A stretch of 64,000 bases of DNA, taken from the NCBI GenBank assembly GCA_947503775.1, contig CANNFE010000004.1:62001-126000 (forward strand), given 5' to 3'. Both the position numbers and the translations under genes were made by a program. The notes under the pieces are model-generated. The model saw nothing but the letters and a program-made list of their open reading frames with translations, was not told the DNA's origin and ran no database searches. Origin of the DNA: an uncultured Paracoccaceae bacterium. Lineage in GTDB: Bacteria; Pseudomonadota; Alphaproteobacteria; Rhodobacterales; Rhodobacteraceae. The stretch's first letter is position 1, and each line of letters begins with the position of its first letter. Positions 26,282 to 35,891 of the stretch are shown here, in pieces.

Positions 26282-28339
26282 ATGTTTTCCATCGCCCCCA
26301 TCGGATCCTGCCGGATTGCCACGCCGTTGCGGCTGGCGCGAAGTCGCTATGGCTTCGCGCTCAACCGCACACGCAGTCTTGGCTTCACGCATTCATCGGC
26401 CGAGGCCGTGCAGGCCATGCGGCTCCTTCACGAGGATCTGACGATCCCTGAGCCGCTCTGGCCGCTTGTTGCGCGCGATGTGGACCGCGACGCAACGCTG
26501 GCCACGCCGCATGAGCCGGCCGATCTCTATATCGTGGAAATCTCGTCCGCCAAAAGGATCACGCTGGACGGCCTCTGCCTGCAGCACAACTATTTTAGCC
26601 ACGCGTTCAAGGACATGCTCGCTTCCCCGTGCGGAGGACGCGGGTTCTGGGATCGCGCGGCATCCGGCGATCAGGCGGCAATCGACAGCGGTCTCGCGGG
26701 CTGGGATCGACCGGACGAGGTCGCGCTTTTGCGTCAGGTCCGGCTCGCACGAACCACGCTCAAGGACCTGCGCGCCAATATCACAACGTTGATGAACCGC
26801 CTGCCGCAGGTCCTCTTCGTCACCCATGTGAACGCCGTAAAACCCGACAGACAGCCCATCGCGTCCCGAGCTGCCTTCATCGAAGAGGTAAAGCACGCCG
26901 TCCGCAGCACCGGCGGCGAGGTGTTCGACCCGACACCGCTGATGCAGGACATGGGGCAAATCAACGCCATCGAAGACTACAGCGACGGTCTGGCCCATTT
27001 CACCGACGACTTTGGCCTGCGCGTCGCCGAGGCCTGGATGGACCGCATCATCGCCCCGGCCATCGACCGCGCCACGCTTGCCCATGGAACGGCGAACACC
27101 GTTCTGGCGCCGCATGTCACGGCCCTTCTGGAGGCCGGGCAACTGCGCGGCCTTTCAGATCGCCTTTTTACCCTCGCCGAAGCGCTTCCGGACGACGACC
27201 GCCTCAGCGGCCTGCAATGCGACCTCGCGCTGGCCGAGCGCAAGGCCGATGATGCGCTCGGCGCCCTGACCCGGCGCATCGCCCACGCGCCCCTCGATAT
27301 CCGCGCGCTTTTGGATCACGCAGATCTGGCCTTGACGCTGGGCCGGTTCGAGGCGGCGCTTGCAAGTGAGCGGCAGCTTGCAACAACCGAAAGCGGACGG
27401 CCGGGTCCCGACCTGATCCGGGTCGGGCGCCGTGCGGTCAAGGCAGGCTGCAGCCCTGATCTTGCCGCCGATTACTTTCGCCTCGCCTTTCAAAGCGCGC
27501 CGAAAATGGCCGCAACCGCACTGGCGCAATTGGCGCTCGAGCATGATATTCGGCTCTTCCGGCTCAAGGACGATCTGGACAGCCGCACGCTCTGCACCGA
27601 GGTCTCGCCCGAGCTGGCGCTGCGCCTCCTTCAGGAACCGCGCTCGGGCCTGCGGGCCGAGGATCTGCTCTTTCGGGCGGATGAGCTGGGCGCCGATGCG
27701 CTGGCCGATCTGATCGATTGGCTGACCGAGCGCAGCGCAACCGAGATGGCGGTGCTCTTCATCAAAGCGTGGAGCGATGCTCACGGCCAGCGCGCGCTGG
27801 AGGCGCTCTCGGTGCAAGCTGCGCTGGATCGCTGGCTGGACCGGGCCGCCCGGATCGACGATCCGGTAGAGCGCCTTGCGATCCTCGGCGATCTCAAAGA
27901 GGCTCATCCCCGGCATACGGGCGGCCGCATCGCGCTTCGCGAAACGCGCCGCGATGTCGTCGCTCAGATCCGAGAATGGGCCGCTGCGGGCGATCTGCAA
28001 GCGCTGACCGCGCTCGAAACCCGCCTTCCCGCCGTGATCGAGCCGATCGCGGATCTGCCCCTCTTTCAGGCCCGCCTGAGCCACGCGGCCGGCGATCACC
28101 GCACCGCGATGCGCAAGGGACTGGAGGCCGTGATGCTCAAGCCGGACAACCTGTCAATCTGGGCCCTTCTGATGCGCAGCGCCTCTGCCGCAGGCGACCG
28201 GCCCGCGCTTTTACGCTTTGCCGCCAAGGTGCGCGATCTGTCGGACGAGGCGACCCGCCGCCTTGGACAGGAAGCCGAGAGCCATCTGGCCGGCCCGGGC
28301 ATAGACGTCGCCCAGGCGCCCGATCTGGCGGAGGTCTAA
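26282..28339 (+). CDS. Polysaccharide-locus protein: SGNH/GSCFA-like N-terminus fused to helical repeat region
   Basis: The 685-aa protein has two parts. Residues 1 to about 265 begin IGSCRIATPLRLARS, with GSC as in GSCFA/SGNH-type hydrolases, then VEISSAKRITLDGLCLQHNY and a possible late catalytic D/H in SDGLAHFTDDFG. This fits an acyl-ester-acting domain that could add or remove O-acetyl groups on the polysaccharide. The remaining about 420 residues are helical, Ala/Leu/Asp-rich and TPR-like. It sits between a sugar dehydrogenase and a glycosyltransferase in the capsule operon. Catalytic residues are not proven and activity is inferred. Confidence 0.6.
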   Translation: MFSIAPIGSCRIATPLRLARSRYGFALNRTRSLGFTHSSAEAVQAMRLLHEDLTIPEPLWPLVARDVDRDATLATPHEPADLYIVEISSAKRITLDGLCLQHNYFSHAFKDMLASPCGGRGFWDRAASGDQAAIDSGLAGWDRPDEVALLRQVRLARTTLKDLRANITTLMNRLPQVLFVTHVNAVKPDRQPIASRAAFIEEVKHAVRSTGGEVFDPTPLMQDMGQINAIEDYSDGLAHFTDDFGLRVAEAWMDRIIAPAIDRATLAHGTANTVLAPHVTALLEAGQLRGLSDRLFTLAEALPDDDRLSGLQCDLALAERKADDALGALTRRIAHAPLDIRALLDHADLALTLGRFEAALASERQLATTESGRPGPDLIRVGRRAVKAGCSPDLAADYFRLAFQSAPKMAATALAQLALEHDIRLFRLKDDLDSRTLCTEVSPELALRLLQEPRSGLRAEDLLFRADELGADALADLIDWLTERSATEMAVLFIKAWSDAHGQRALEALSVQAALDRWLDRAARIDDPVERLAILGDLKEAHPRHTGGRIALRETRRDVVAQIREWAAAGDLQALTALETRLPAVIEPIADLPLFQARLSHAAGDHRTAMRKGLEAVMLKPDNLSIWALLMRSASAAGDRPALLRFAAKVRDLSDEATRRLGQEAESHLAGPGIDVAQAPDLAEV

Positions 28340-28342
28340 GCG

Positions 28343-30298
28343 ATGTTGCGTTTCTCTGACTTCGCTCAATACGAACCCGCGCTGGCCGAGCCGCCCGATA
28401 CCGTTGTCGCGCAGATCGAAAATCTCGCCGCCGATATCCGCGACCCGGACGAGGCACGCGCCGCTTTGGATCGGCTGATGCCGGATCTGCGCCGCTACAA
28501 TCCCGATCCCCGGCTCCTTTTGCCCGCTGCGATGCTCGTCGAAAAGCAGCGGCAGACCGACGGAATGCTGGAATTCTGGTCCGATCTGACCGCTCTTTTT
28601 CCCGGCGAGATGCTGCCTTTGCGCATGACGATGCGCTGGCACCGGCGGGCGAAACAGGTCGCGACGGGGATCGCCGCGCTCGAGGCTCTGTGCCCCGAGG
28701 CGCGGACCGATCTGGTCCAGACCGAGATCATGATGCTGGGCCTCTCCGAGCTGCGCGCGCATCAGGCACTCGACGATCTGATGACCGATGTTCTGACCAC
28801 CTTTCCAGCCGTCCGACCGATCCGCATGCGCTATATCCAATGCCTGGTTCAGCAGTCGCGATACCTCGATGCCGCCAAGATTGCATCGGGGATTGCCGGG
28901 CGCGACCGGATAGGCGCCTCTTCCCGCGCGCTTCTGGACCGGGTCGAGCAGCGCGCGGCCATCATGCGCCGTCATGCTTTGACCCGCGAAGCTGAGGTGA
29001 TAGGAGAGATCGCCCGGCAGGTGGTACAAAAACCGCCTCGCCCCTCGGCCCGGACGCCTATCGGCAAAGTCGCATTCTTCACCGGCCAGCTTGGCACGGG
29101 GGGCGCCGAGCGTCAGATGACACGGCTCGCCTCAAGCCTTCAAAGCTATAGCGAAACCGGCAAAACAGCCTCCGGCCGCGCCGTCTCGCCGCCGCTGGTT
29201 TGCGTGCGTCATGCCACGCCGGGTCGCGGTGACTTCTTCCTCCCCATCCTCCAAGAGGCGGGTATCGAGCCAACCGTGCTAAGCGATCTGCCGACACAGC
29301 CCCTGCCCGGGCTTCCGGGGGATCTTGCCGATCTGTGGCAGCTCATCCCGGACGATCTGGCAGATTACACGGCAAAACTGGTCCCCTGGTTCAAGAAGAA
29401 CGAGGTCGAGATCGCCTATCTCTGGCAGGATGGCGGTGTCCTCGCCGCCGCCCTCGCCGCCGTAATCGCGGGCGTTCCCCGGATCGTCACGTCGTTCCGG
29501 GGCCTGCCGCCGAACCTGCGCCCGGCCTTGTCCCGCCCCGAGATGAAGCCGCTCTATACAGCCTTGTCCGGCATGCCGCATGTGACCTTTTCCTCGAACA
29601 GTCGCAAAACCGCCGAGGCCTATGAGGCCTGGCTTGGCCTGGACGAGAACGCGATCAGGGTCATCCCGAACGCGATCCCGCCCGTCACACCGGATGGTGC
29701 GCCCGAAGATCACGCCTGGTGGGATCGGACATGCGCTCGCTCGCCGGAATGCAGCCGAACCGTGCTCGGCGTCTTTCGCTTTGACGCCAACAAGCGCCCG
29801 CTTTTCTGGATAGATTGCGCCGCCCGGCATGCGAAGGCAGATCCGACAACGCGGTTCGTCCTGGTCGGCAGCGGGCATGACCACCCCGCCTGCGCGGCTC
29901 GTATTCAGGAGCTGGGTCTCGAAGACAGGATCTTCCTTGCCGGTCTGCGGCAGAATGTGGGGTTCTTCATGCACCGCGCGGATTTGGTGATGCATCTCGC
30001 CCGGATGGAGGGGCTCCCGAATGTCCTGATCGAGGCGCAGCTGGCAGGCGTGCCCGTTCTGGCCACCCCCGCGGGCGGCACGTCCGAAGTCGTGGTTCAG
30101 GGACGGACAGGCTGGATCCTCAAGGATGCGGAGGATCCAGCGCAATCGGATGTCTGCACTGCGCTGGCGCAAATGCTATCGGATCCCGCCCGCCTCCGGC
30201 GGATGGGGCAAGAGGCCGCTGGACATGCAGAGCCGCGGTTCCTTATCGACAAGATCATCGACCGCACGGTCGATCTCTTTCTCGAGACAAGGATCTGA
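28343..30298 (+). CDS. GT4-family glycosyltransferase with helical N-terminal extension
   Basis: The C-terminal about 410 residues of this 651-aa protein form a GT-B glycosyltransferase of family GT4: FFTGQLGTGGAERQMTRLAS near residue 240, FVLVGSGHDHPACAARIQEL and the nucleotide-sugar EX7E region RMEGLPNVLIEAQLAGVPVL near 550, followed by GGTSEVVVQGRTGWIL. The N-terminal about 235 residues are helical, of the TPR type, resembling the tail of the preceding protein. It should add a sugar to the growing polysaccharide in the cytoplasm. It starts 3 bp after the upstream stop. Confidence 0.88.
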   Translation: MLRFSDFAQYEPALAEPPDTVVAQIENLAADIRDPDEARAALDRLMPDLRRYNPDPRLLLPAAMLVEKQRQTDGMLEFWSDLTALFPGEMLPLRMTMRWHRRAKQVATGIAALEALCPEARTDLVQTEIMMLGLSELRAHQALDDLMTDVLTTFPAVRPIRMRYIQCLVQQSRYLDAAKIASGIAGRDRIGASSRALLDRVEQRAAIMRRHALTREAEVIGEIARQVVQKPPRPSARTPIGKVAFFTGQLGTGGAERQMTRLASSLQSYSETGKTASGRAVSPPLVCVRHATPGRGDFFLPILQEAGIEPTVLSDLPTQPLPGLPGDLADLWQLIPDDLADYTAKLVPWFKKNEVEIAYLWQDGGVLAAALAAVIAGVPRIVTSFRGLPPNLRPALSRPEMKPLYTALSGMPHVTFSSNSRKTAEAYEAWLGLDENAIRVIPNAIPPVTPDGAPEDHAWWDRTCARSPECSRTVLGVFRFDANKRPLFWIDCAARHAKADPTTRFVLVGSGHDHPACAARIQELGLEDRIFLAGLRQNVGFFMHRADLVMHLARMEGLPNVLIEAQLAGVPVLATPAGGTSEVVVQGRTGWILKDAEDPAQSDVCTALAQMLSDPARLRRMGQEAAGHAEPRFLIDKIIDRTVDLFLETRI

Positions 30299-30302
30299 CC
30301 TC

Positions 30303-31316
30303 ATGCGCACCGTCTTCATCACCGGAACCGCCGGCTTCATCGGCTATCATCTTGCGACCTTTCTGCTCGCCGAAGGCTTCCAGGTCGCGGGATATGACGG
30401 CATGACGGATTACTACGATGTCTCGCTCAAGCAGCGGCGCCATCAGATGCTGCTCCAGAACCCGAGCTTCACGGCGACCGAAGCCTTGCTCGAGGATGAG
30501 GTCGCGCTCAAATCCGCGCTCGATGCCGCCAAGCCGGACGTGATCGTGCATCTCGCCGCGCAGGCAGGGGTCCGCTACAGCCTTGAAAATCCACGCGCCT
30601 ATGTCGATGCCAATCTGGTCGGCACCTTCAACATCATGGAAGAAGCGCGCCATCGCGGCGTCGATCACCTTCTGATGGCCTCTACCTCATCGGTCTATGG
30701 CGGCAACGAAGAGATGCCGTTCACCGAAGGGCAAAAGACCGACCATCCGCTCACCCTCTATGCGGCCACCAAGAAGGCCAACGAGGCGATGTCGCACGCC
30801 AATGCGCATCTGTGGAAGATCCCGACGACGATGTTCCGCTTTTTCACCGTCTACGGCCCGTGGGGGCGGCCCGATCTGTCGCTTTACAAATTCGTCCGCG
30901 CCGCCCTCGAAGGAGAGGCGATCGATGTCTACAATCACGGCCAGATGTCGCGTGATTTCACCTATGTCGCCGACCTTGTTCGCGGCATTCGCCTTTTGAT
31001 CGACACGCCCCCGGTCGAGCCCGCCTCCCGCGACGAGATCCCGGACGGCGACACGCTCAGCCCCGTCGCCCCGTGGCGGGTCGTCAATATCGGCAACGGA
31101 CAGCAGGTCCCGCTGATGGAGTTCATCTCGGAAACCGAGGCCGCACTCGGCTTCGAGATCAAGAAGAACTTCATGGATATGCAAAAAGGCGACGTGCCCG
31201 GCACATGGGCCTCGTCCGACCTGCTTCACGATCTGACAGGCTTTCGGCCTCAGACGCCCGTGGCCGAAGGCGTCCGCAAATTCGTCGCTTGGTACAGGGA
31301 TTACTACAGTGTCTAG
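30303..31316 (+). CDS. NAD-dependent epimerase, UDP-glucuronate 4-epimerase type
   Basis: This 337-aa extended SDR has FITGTAGFIGYHLA (GxxGxxG) at residues 5-18, the catalytic STSSVYGG and YAATKKANE (YxxxK), and RFFTVYGPWGRPDLSLYKF, typical of UDP-glucuronate 4-epimerases. The product would be UDP-galacturonate, or the matching HexNAcA if the upstream dehydrogenase makes that. The start at 30303 (MRTVFITG) is chosen because upstream in-frame codons lie inside the glycosyltransferase gene. The last 8 bp overlap the kpsM-like gene. Confidence 0.9.
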   Translation: MRTVFITGTAGFIGYHLATFLLAEGFQVAGYDGMTDYYDVSLKQRRHQMLLQNPSFTATEALLEDEVALKSALDAAKPDVIVHLAAQAGVRYSLENPRAYVDANLVGTFNIMEEARHRGVDHLLMASTSSVYGGNEEMPFTEGQKTDHPLTLYAATKKANEAMSHANAHLWKIPTTMFRFFTVYGPWGRPDLSLYKFVRAALEGEAIDVYNHGQMSRDFTYVADLVRGIRLLIDTPPVEPASRDEIPDGDTLSPVAPWRVVNIGNGQQVPLMEFISETEAALGFEIKKNFMDMQKGDVPGTWASSDLLHDLTGFRPQTPVAEGVRKFVAWYRDYYSV

Positions 31317-32112
31317 CGCCCTGCCCCTGCTCGAGCCGACCTATGCATCCCGGATCGACCGGATCGCCACCCTCATGCGGCGCGAACGTCAAAGCCGGTT
31401 CGCCGCCTCGGCCCTGGGCTATTGCTGGAGCTATCTGACCCCCCTCACATGGATCGCACTGGTCGTCATCGTCTTTCGCGTTCTGGATCGCGCGCCGCCG
31501 CTTTACGTTCCTGCCGAGATCTTCGTCGCAACCGGCATTCTGCCTTATCTGATCTTCCGCCAGACCATCACCTCGATGAGCCGGTCCCTGGTCGGCGGCC
31601 GTTATATGCTTTACTTTCAACCGGTGACGACGTCCGAGCTGCTTTTGGCCTCGGCCCTTCTCGATCTGATCAACATGTTCGTGACGGCCATCCTGATCTT
31701 CGGCCTGATCACCCTTCTTTTCGAGGCTCCACTCCCCTCCGATCCCGCTGGCGTCCTGCTCGCCCTTGCGCTCGCATGGGCGCTCGGGGCAGGATTTGGC
31801 CGCCTCGCTGCCGTTCTGGTTCTGGTCAGCGACAGTTTCTCGCGGGCCGTCCCGATCATTCTGCGCCCGCTATTCTGGCTTTCCGGCATCTTTTATACCG
31901 CCAGCGAACTGCCCGGAGCCGCGCAGAACCTGCTGTGGTACAGCCCCACTTTCCATATCGTGGAGCTTCTGCGCGAAGGCTATTTTCGCGACTACGCCTC
32001 CCCGATCTCGAGCGTCTGGTATCCGCTGTTCGTGGCCCTTGGGCTGGCTCTGATCTCGGTCCCCCTCGAAAGGCGCATCATGGCGCGGCGCGCCTCGCGG
32101 TACCGGCTATGA
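31309..32112 (+). CDS. Capsule polysaccharide ABC export permease (KpsM/CtrC type)
   Basis: This 267-aa ABC-2 transporter membrane subunit moves lipid-linked or nascent capsular polysaccharide across the inner membrane. It has six predicted helices. The N-terminus RIATLMRRERQSRFAASALG and YCWSYLTPLTWIALVVIVFR, then PLFWLSGIFYTASELPGAAQ and WYSPTFHIVELLREGYF, are family landmarks. It starts with GTG, 8 bp inside the epimerase gene, and its stop overlaps the ATPase start (ATGA). Confidence 0.92.
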   Translation: MSSALPLLEPTYASRIDRIATLMRRERQSRFAASALGYCWSYLTPLTWIALVVIVFRVLDRAPPLYVPAEIFVATGILPYLIFRQTITSMSRSLVGGRYMLYFQPVTTSELLLASALLDLINMFVTAILIFGLITLLFEAPLPSDPAGVLLALALAWALGAGFGRLAAVLVLVSDSFSRAVPIILRPLFWLSGIFYTASELPGAAQNLLWYSPTFHIVELLREGYFRDYASPISSVWYPLFVALGLALISVPLERRIMARRASRYRL

Positions 32113-32792
32113 TCCTTTTTCAGAACGTCACGCTCCGCCCCCGCAACCGCGCAGAGCCGATCCTGCTTGAGGCCGATGCGGTCATCCATCCTCGCGAACG
32201 GGTCGGGATCCTGGCTCCGGCGGGGGCGGGCAAATCCTCCATCGCGCGCCTGATCTGCGGCATCGAGCGCCCCGATCAGGGCGCGATCCATCGCTCGGGC
32301 CGCGTCTCCTGGCCGATCGGGCTCGCCGGTCCGTTCCATCCCGAATTGGGCGTCACTGACAATCTGGGGCTGATCGCGGGCCTCCTTGGCGAGGAGGCCG
32401 ACCGCCTGATCGCCTTTTGCCATCGGTTTTGCGATCACAGCCTCGCGCTGCGCGGCCGGATGAAAGACCTCACCCCCGCCCAGCGCGCCCGTCTCGCCTA
32501 TGCCTGCTCTCTGGCGGTGCCCTGCGACTACTACATCGCCGACGAGACGGTGACAGTCGGAGAGGCGGATCTGCGGGCCAAATGCGACGCGATGCTGGAC
32601 CGGCGCCTGCGCGCGGCCGGCCTGGTCTTTCTGTCAAGAAACCCCGCCCAGCTCAGCGCACGCTGCCAGAGGTTTTACGTTCTGATACGCGGCAAACTGA
32701 TGCCCTGCCGCACGCCCCAGATCGGGCAAGAGGCTCTGCGGCTCGCCGCCGCATCGGAGCCCCCAGAAAAGGAGCCAGCCCATGCCGGATGA
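32109..32792 (+). CDS. Capsule polysaccharide ABC export ATPase (KpsT/CtrD type)
   Basis: This 227-aa ATPase pairs with the preceding permease. Walker A is APAGAGKSS (36-44), the signature region is the degenerate LTPAQRARLAYACSLAV in place of LSGGQ (KpsT proteins have STGMRARLAF here), and Walker B is CDYYIADE. The H-loop position is not clear by eye (LVFLSRNPAQL in place of LVSHD), which is unusual and might lower hydrolysis. It overlaps kpsM by 4 bp and the next gene by 11 bp. Confidence 0.88.
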   Translation: MILFQNVTLRPRNRAEPILLEADAVIHPRERVGILAPAGAGKSSIARLICGIERPDQGAIHRSGRVSWPIGLAGPFHPELGVTDNLGLIAGLLGEEADRLIAFCHRFCDHSLALRGRMKDLTPAQRARLAYACSLAVPCDYYIADETVTVGEADLRAKCDAMLDRRLRAAGLVFLSRNPAQLSARCQRFYVLIRGKLMPCRTPQIGQEALRLAAASEPPEKEPAHAG

Positions 32793-34113
32793 CCTGCGGA
32801 TCCACACCCCCGACCCCGATGCGGAAAGCGAACGCATCCGCAAATGGCGCGAAGAGCGGGCGCGCATCGCCGAAGAGGAAAAGCAGGAGCGCATCCGCAA
32901 GGCCGCCGAGGAAAAAGCGCGCCAGCAGCGGCAGGAGGCCGAAGAGCGCCAGCGCGAAGCCGAGGCGCTGCTGCCGACCGAGGCGGATCTGGCGACCTTC
33001 GCCGGAACGCTCGACCGCCAGCGCAGGCGCCGCAAGATCCGCCTGAGCGCGGAACTCCTGCTTTTCGTCCTGCTGCCCGCGGCCTTGTACTTTACCTACC
33101 TCTCGAGCTATGCAACGCCGCTTTACGAGGCACGCTCCGTCGTGGCGATCTCCAAGACCGGGCCTTCCGAAGACAGCGCCGCCGGGCTTCTTGGATCGCT
33201 CTCGGGGGCGGCTGCATCGCCCGAGATCTTCATGGCCCACGAATACGTGCTCTCGCAGGCCCTTATGGAAACGCTTCAGACCGAGACTGGCCTCGTCACG
33301 GACCTGAGCGGCACGCAGATCGATCCCGCGCGGCGCCTGCGCGATCTGCCCGCCCTGCAGCTTGGCAAACACGACCAGTTCCAGCGCTTCGTCGATGCCT
33401 CGATCAACATCCAGTCGGGTCTGATGACCCTCTACGTTCGCCTCCCCGACCCCGCGCAATCCACTCGGATCTCCCAGATCATCCTCGAGCAGACCGCAGC
33501 CCAGGTGAACACGCTTGCCAGCGATCTTTTCGCAGAGCGGCTTGGCCTCGCCACAGGTTCGGTCGAAACGGCCCGCGCGGATCTCAGGACCGCGCAAGAG
33601 GCCCTGACCGCCTTGCAGATCGACAGCGGAGAGACCGATCCCCGCCAGACGGTCGAGACGATCTATGCCCGCATCCGCGATCTGGAATCGGAAAGCCAGA
33701 ACCTGCGCGCCGACATCAACAGGGCCGAGCTTGAAGGACGCGGCGACAGCTATCAGGCCCAGAAGATCGCCGATGTCGAAGCGCGCCTTCGCGATCAGAT
33801 CGCGGCGCAACGGGACCTGCTGGAATACGGATCCGACGGGCAAAGCGTGGCGCTGAATACGCGGCTGATGCAATACGAGCTTGCAACGCTCGATGTGCGC
33901 GTCGCCGAACAGGCGCTCGCCTCGGCACTTCAATCGCTGTCCGAAGCGCGCGAGGCCGCGGCCCTTGGCGTCAGCTTGTTTCAGGTCGTCGTGCCGCCCC
34001 GGACCTCCGGAACGGCCAGCCATCCCAACGCCGTGATGTCGGGATTGGTGGTTCTGCTGATCGCTCTGGGGCTTTTCGCGGCGCTCAAATTCATCCTGCC
34101 GTCCCGCCCCTGA
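32782..34113 (+). CDS. Capsule export inner-membrane periplasmic adaptor (KpsE/CtrB type)
   Basis: This 443-aa protein links the ABC exporter to the outer-membrane channel. The first about 90 residues are highly charged (EERARIAEEEKQERIRKAAE and similar), a cytoplasmic coiled-coil longer than in E. coli KpsE. A membrane helix follows (LLLFVLLPAALYFTYL), then a periplasmic domain beginning YEARSVVAISKTGPS with long helices in the middle. A second membrane helix lies at the C-terminus (SGLVVLLIALGLFAALKFIL). No outer-membrane Wza/KpsD gene and no KpsC/KpsS genes are in the window, so part of the export system must be elsewhere. It is the last gene of the operon. Confidence 0.88.
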   Translation: MPDDLRIHTPDPDAESERIRKWREERARIAEEEKQERIRKAAEEKARQQRQEAEERQREAEALLPTEADLATFAGTLDRQRRRRKIRLSAELLLFVLLPAALYFTYLSSYATPLYEARSVVAISKTGPSEDSAAGLLGSLSGAAASPEIFMAHEYVLSQALMETLQTETGLVTDLSGTQIDPARRLRDLPALQLGKHDQFQRFVDASINIQSGLMTLYVRLPDPAQSTRISQIILEQTAAQVNTLASDLFAERLGLATGSVETARADLRTAQEALTALQIDSGETDPRQTVETIYARIRDLESESQNLRADINRAELEGRGDSYQAQKIADVEARLRDQIAAQRDLLEYGSDGQSVALNTRLMQYELATLDVRVAEQALASALQSLSEAREAAALGVSLFQVVVPPRTSGTASHPNAVMSGLVVLLIALGLFAALKFILPSRP

Positions 34114-34122
34114 TCGCATGGG

Positions 34123-35772
34123 CTAGAGCGTCACTTTCAGATCGCCCGCCGATGTCCTGAAGAGATCGCCCGACCCAAGACCGCCCGCCGTGGCCGCCGC
34201 CTGATCTTCAAAGACCGGAAGCGATTTCAGCTCGACCCGGCCCGATTTGCGAACGGTCATCGCATTGGCGCGCTGACTGGACGAGGTGCCCGATCCGACC
34301 TGAAAGACCACCGGATCGGCCTCAGCGGTGCGGTATTCCGAAAACATCCCGACCGCCGTCGATCCTTCATCGGCAACCGTATGGCCCCGCCCCGTCGCAA
34401 GCGTGTAGCGCGCGCCCAAGGTGTTCTGATACCCGAAGCCGGCGAAGTAGTCCGCGCTGTCATTCGCCTCGACCGCACGGCCTGCCACGAGGCCGTAATT
34501 GGCAAGGTTGCCGGTCACGCATTCATAGCCGATCGCCGCCGTGTAATTGCCGTCGGCAAAACACTTGTAGCCCCAGCAGATCGCACCATTGACGCCCGGC
34601 CCGTCTGCAGGGGTCGACGACGTCCAGCTATCGCGAGAGACCAGCGTGTCGAAGGTGCAAAGCGCGGTCATATCACCCGGCGCCAAAGGCCCTGCCCCCC
34701 GGCTGTAGAAGATCTGCGGCGCCGTCTCCGTCACCCCGGCATCGGCGATCCGGTGATAGCCCGACATCCAGAGGCTCTCGCCCAGAAAATGCGTGAAATC
34801 GCCCGACCCCGTCTGCGAAAACTCGGTCTTCAGACCATTCGACGGCACGAACACGTTCGAGTTGTCGACATGACTGCACAGATATTGCAGCGCCCCGCGC
34901 CACTCATAGCGATCGTGCAGATCCGACGGTCCCATATGGTATACGGGGGTGTGATCCGCGCACCAGGTCTCGGCTCTGAGTTGATCGTTGAAGAGGCTCA
35001 GATTGTCGCGATGGGTGACGAAATCGTCTTCGAAGTTCGCCTCCCCCTGCGCCATGATGATCTCGTCGACCTGCGTGATTCCGGCCTGCAGAAGCGCAGG
35101 AGAGGCCAGCGCCGCCTCGATCTTGGTCTTGACCGCCGCAAACCTCTCCGAGGCGGCGCCATTGCTGACCCAATCCTGAATGGGACGCCCGCCCAGCGCA
35201 TCGAAGATCAGAAAAACCGGCCTGCCGGTATCATCCGCGATCCGGTGCGCACGGGCCAGCGCGTAGTTGTTGTTGCCCTGATTGCCATGCGGGTTCGAGC
35301 GGATCCAGGGCTCCGCCGTCCGGTCCGAGCTGCCCCAGTCATTCGTAACACCGTCCCAGCACCGCACCAGCGCCGAGGCCGGATTGGGGCCATCGGCATT
35401 GGCACCGGCGGCATTGGACTGGCCCGTCAGCACGATGACGTAAGGCCCGTCCACATGCAGCAGCTTCGCCCCGCCCGCCGTCACGAGATGTGGCGCGGTC
35501 GCGCTGCTCTCGACCCGGTAGGCCGCCCGCTCTTTGAGCGTCTTCAGGACGGCTCCATCGGCCCATCCTTGCGTGTCGGCCGCCAAAGCGGACACGGTCT
35601 CAAAATCGGGAGGCCCGGCAGAGCCGCCACCGATCCCGCCCGCCAAATCCGCCAGCGTTCCGACATCGGTGCCGCCCGAATTGACGTTGTTGGTGCCCGG
35701 GACGGCGGTCATGAACCGCGTCAGCGCAAGCGCGTCGATCGCGGCGTTCTGAAGATCCTGTTCGGATGCCAT
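34123..35772 (-). CDS. GTA-type head-spike fibre with SASA/SGNH esterase domain
   Basis: The 549-aa protein has an N-terminal about 110-residue linker starting MASEQDLQNAAIDALALTRF. Next comes an SGNH-type sialate O-acetylesterase-like (SASA) domain: VIVLTGQSNAAG with candidate nucleophile Ser119, MAQGEANFEDDF, and DFTH (D325, H328) as the candidate Asp/His. The C-terminal about 180 residues resemble tail-fibre repeats (AIGYECVTGNLANYGLVAGR, NAMTVRKSGRVEL). It is third in an operon with a spike-base protein of the RcGTA rcc01079 family, in the position of the RcGTA fibre GhsB. It may deacetylate or bind capsule. It is convergent with the capsule operon, 9 bp from kpsE. Confidence 0.75.
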   Translation of the reverse strand: MASEQDLQNAAIDALALTRFMTAVPGTNNVNSGGTDVGTLADLAGGIGGGSAGPPDFETVSALAADTQGWADGAVLKTLKERAAYRVESSATAPHLVTAGGAKLLHVDGPYVIVLTGQSNAAGANADGPNPASALVRCWDGVTNDWGSSDRTAEPWIRSNPHGNQGNNNYALARAHRIADDTGRPVFLIFDALGGRPIQDWVSNGAASERFAAVKTKIEAALASPALLQAGITQVDEIIMAQGEANFEDDFVTHRDNLSLFNDQLRAETWCADHTPVYHMGPSDLHDRYEWRGALQYLCSHVDNSNVFVPSNGLKTEFSQTGSGDFTHFLGESLWMSGYHRIADAGVTETAPQIFYSRGAGPLAPGDMTALCTFDTLVSRDSWTSSTPADGPGVNGAICWGYKCFADGNYTAAIGYECVTGNLANYGLVAGRAVEANDSADYFAGFGYQNTLGARYTLATGRGHTVADEGSTAVGMFSEYRTAEADPVVFQVGSGTSSSQRANAMTVRKSGRVELKSLPVFEDQAAATAGGLGSGDLFRTSAGDLKVTL

Positions 35773-35891
35773 CAGTTACTCTCCAAATGTCTCAAGATCT
35801 GCGTATAGGCGAGGATCGGCTCGCGCGCGGGCGGCGGGACAAACCCGCCGCGCGGGGCGAAATACAGCCAGGACAGGGCTGCCCCGATCAT
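35772..35891 (-). CDS. 39-aa protein in head-spike operon
   Basis: This tiny frame (MIGAALSWLYFAPRGGFVPP, then ending ILRHLESN) lies between the spike-base and fibre genes, joined to both by TGATG stop-start overlaps. That double coupling is the main evidence for translation. The first about 12 residues are hydrophobic and the middle is Pro-rich. Function unknown; it might be a chaperone, an adaptor between base and fibre, or just a coupling leader. Confidence 0.6.
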   Translation of the reverse strand: MIGAALSWLYFAPRGGFVPPPAREPILAYTQILRHLESN

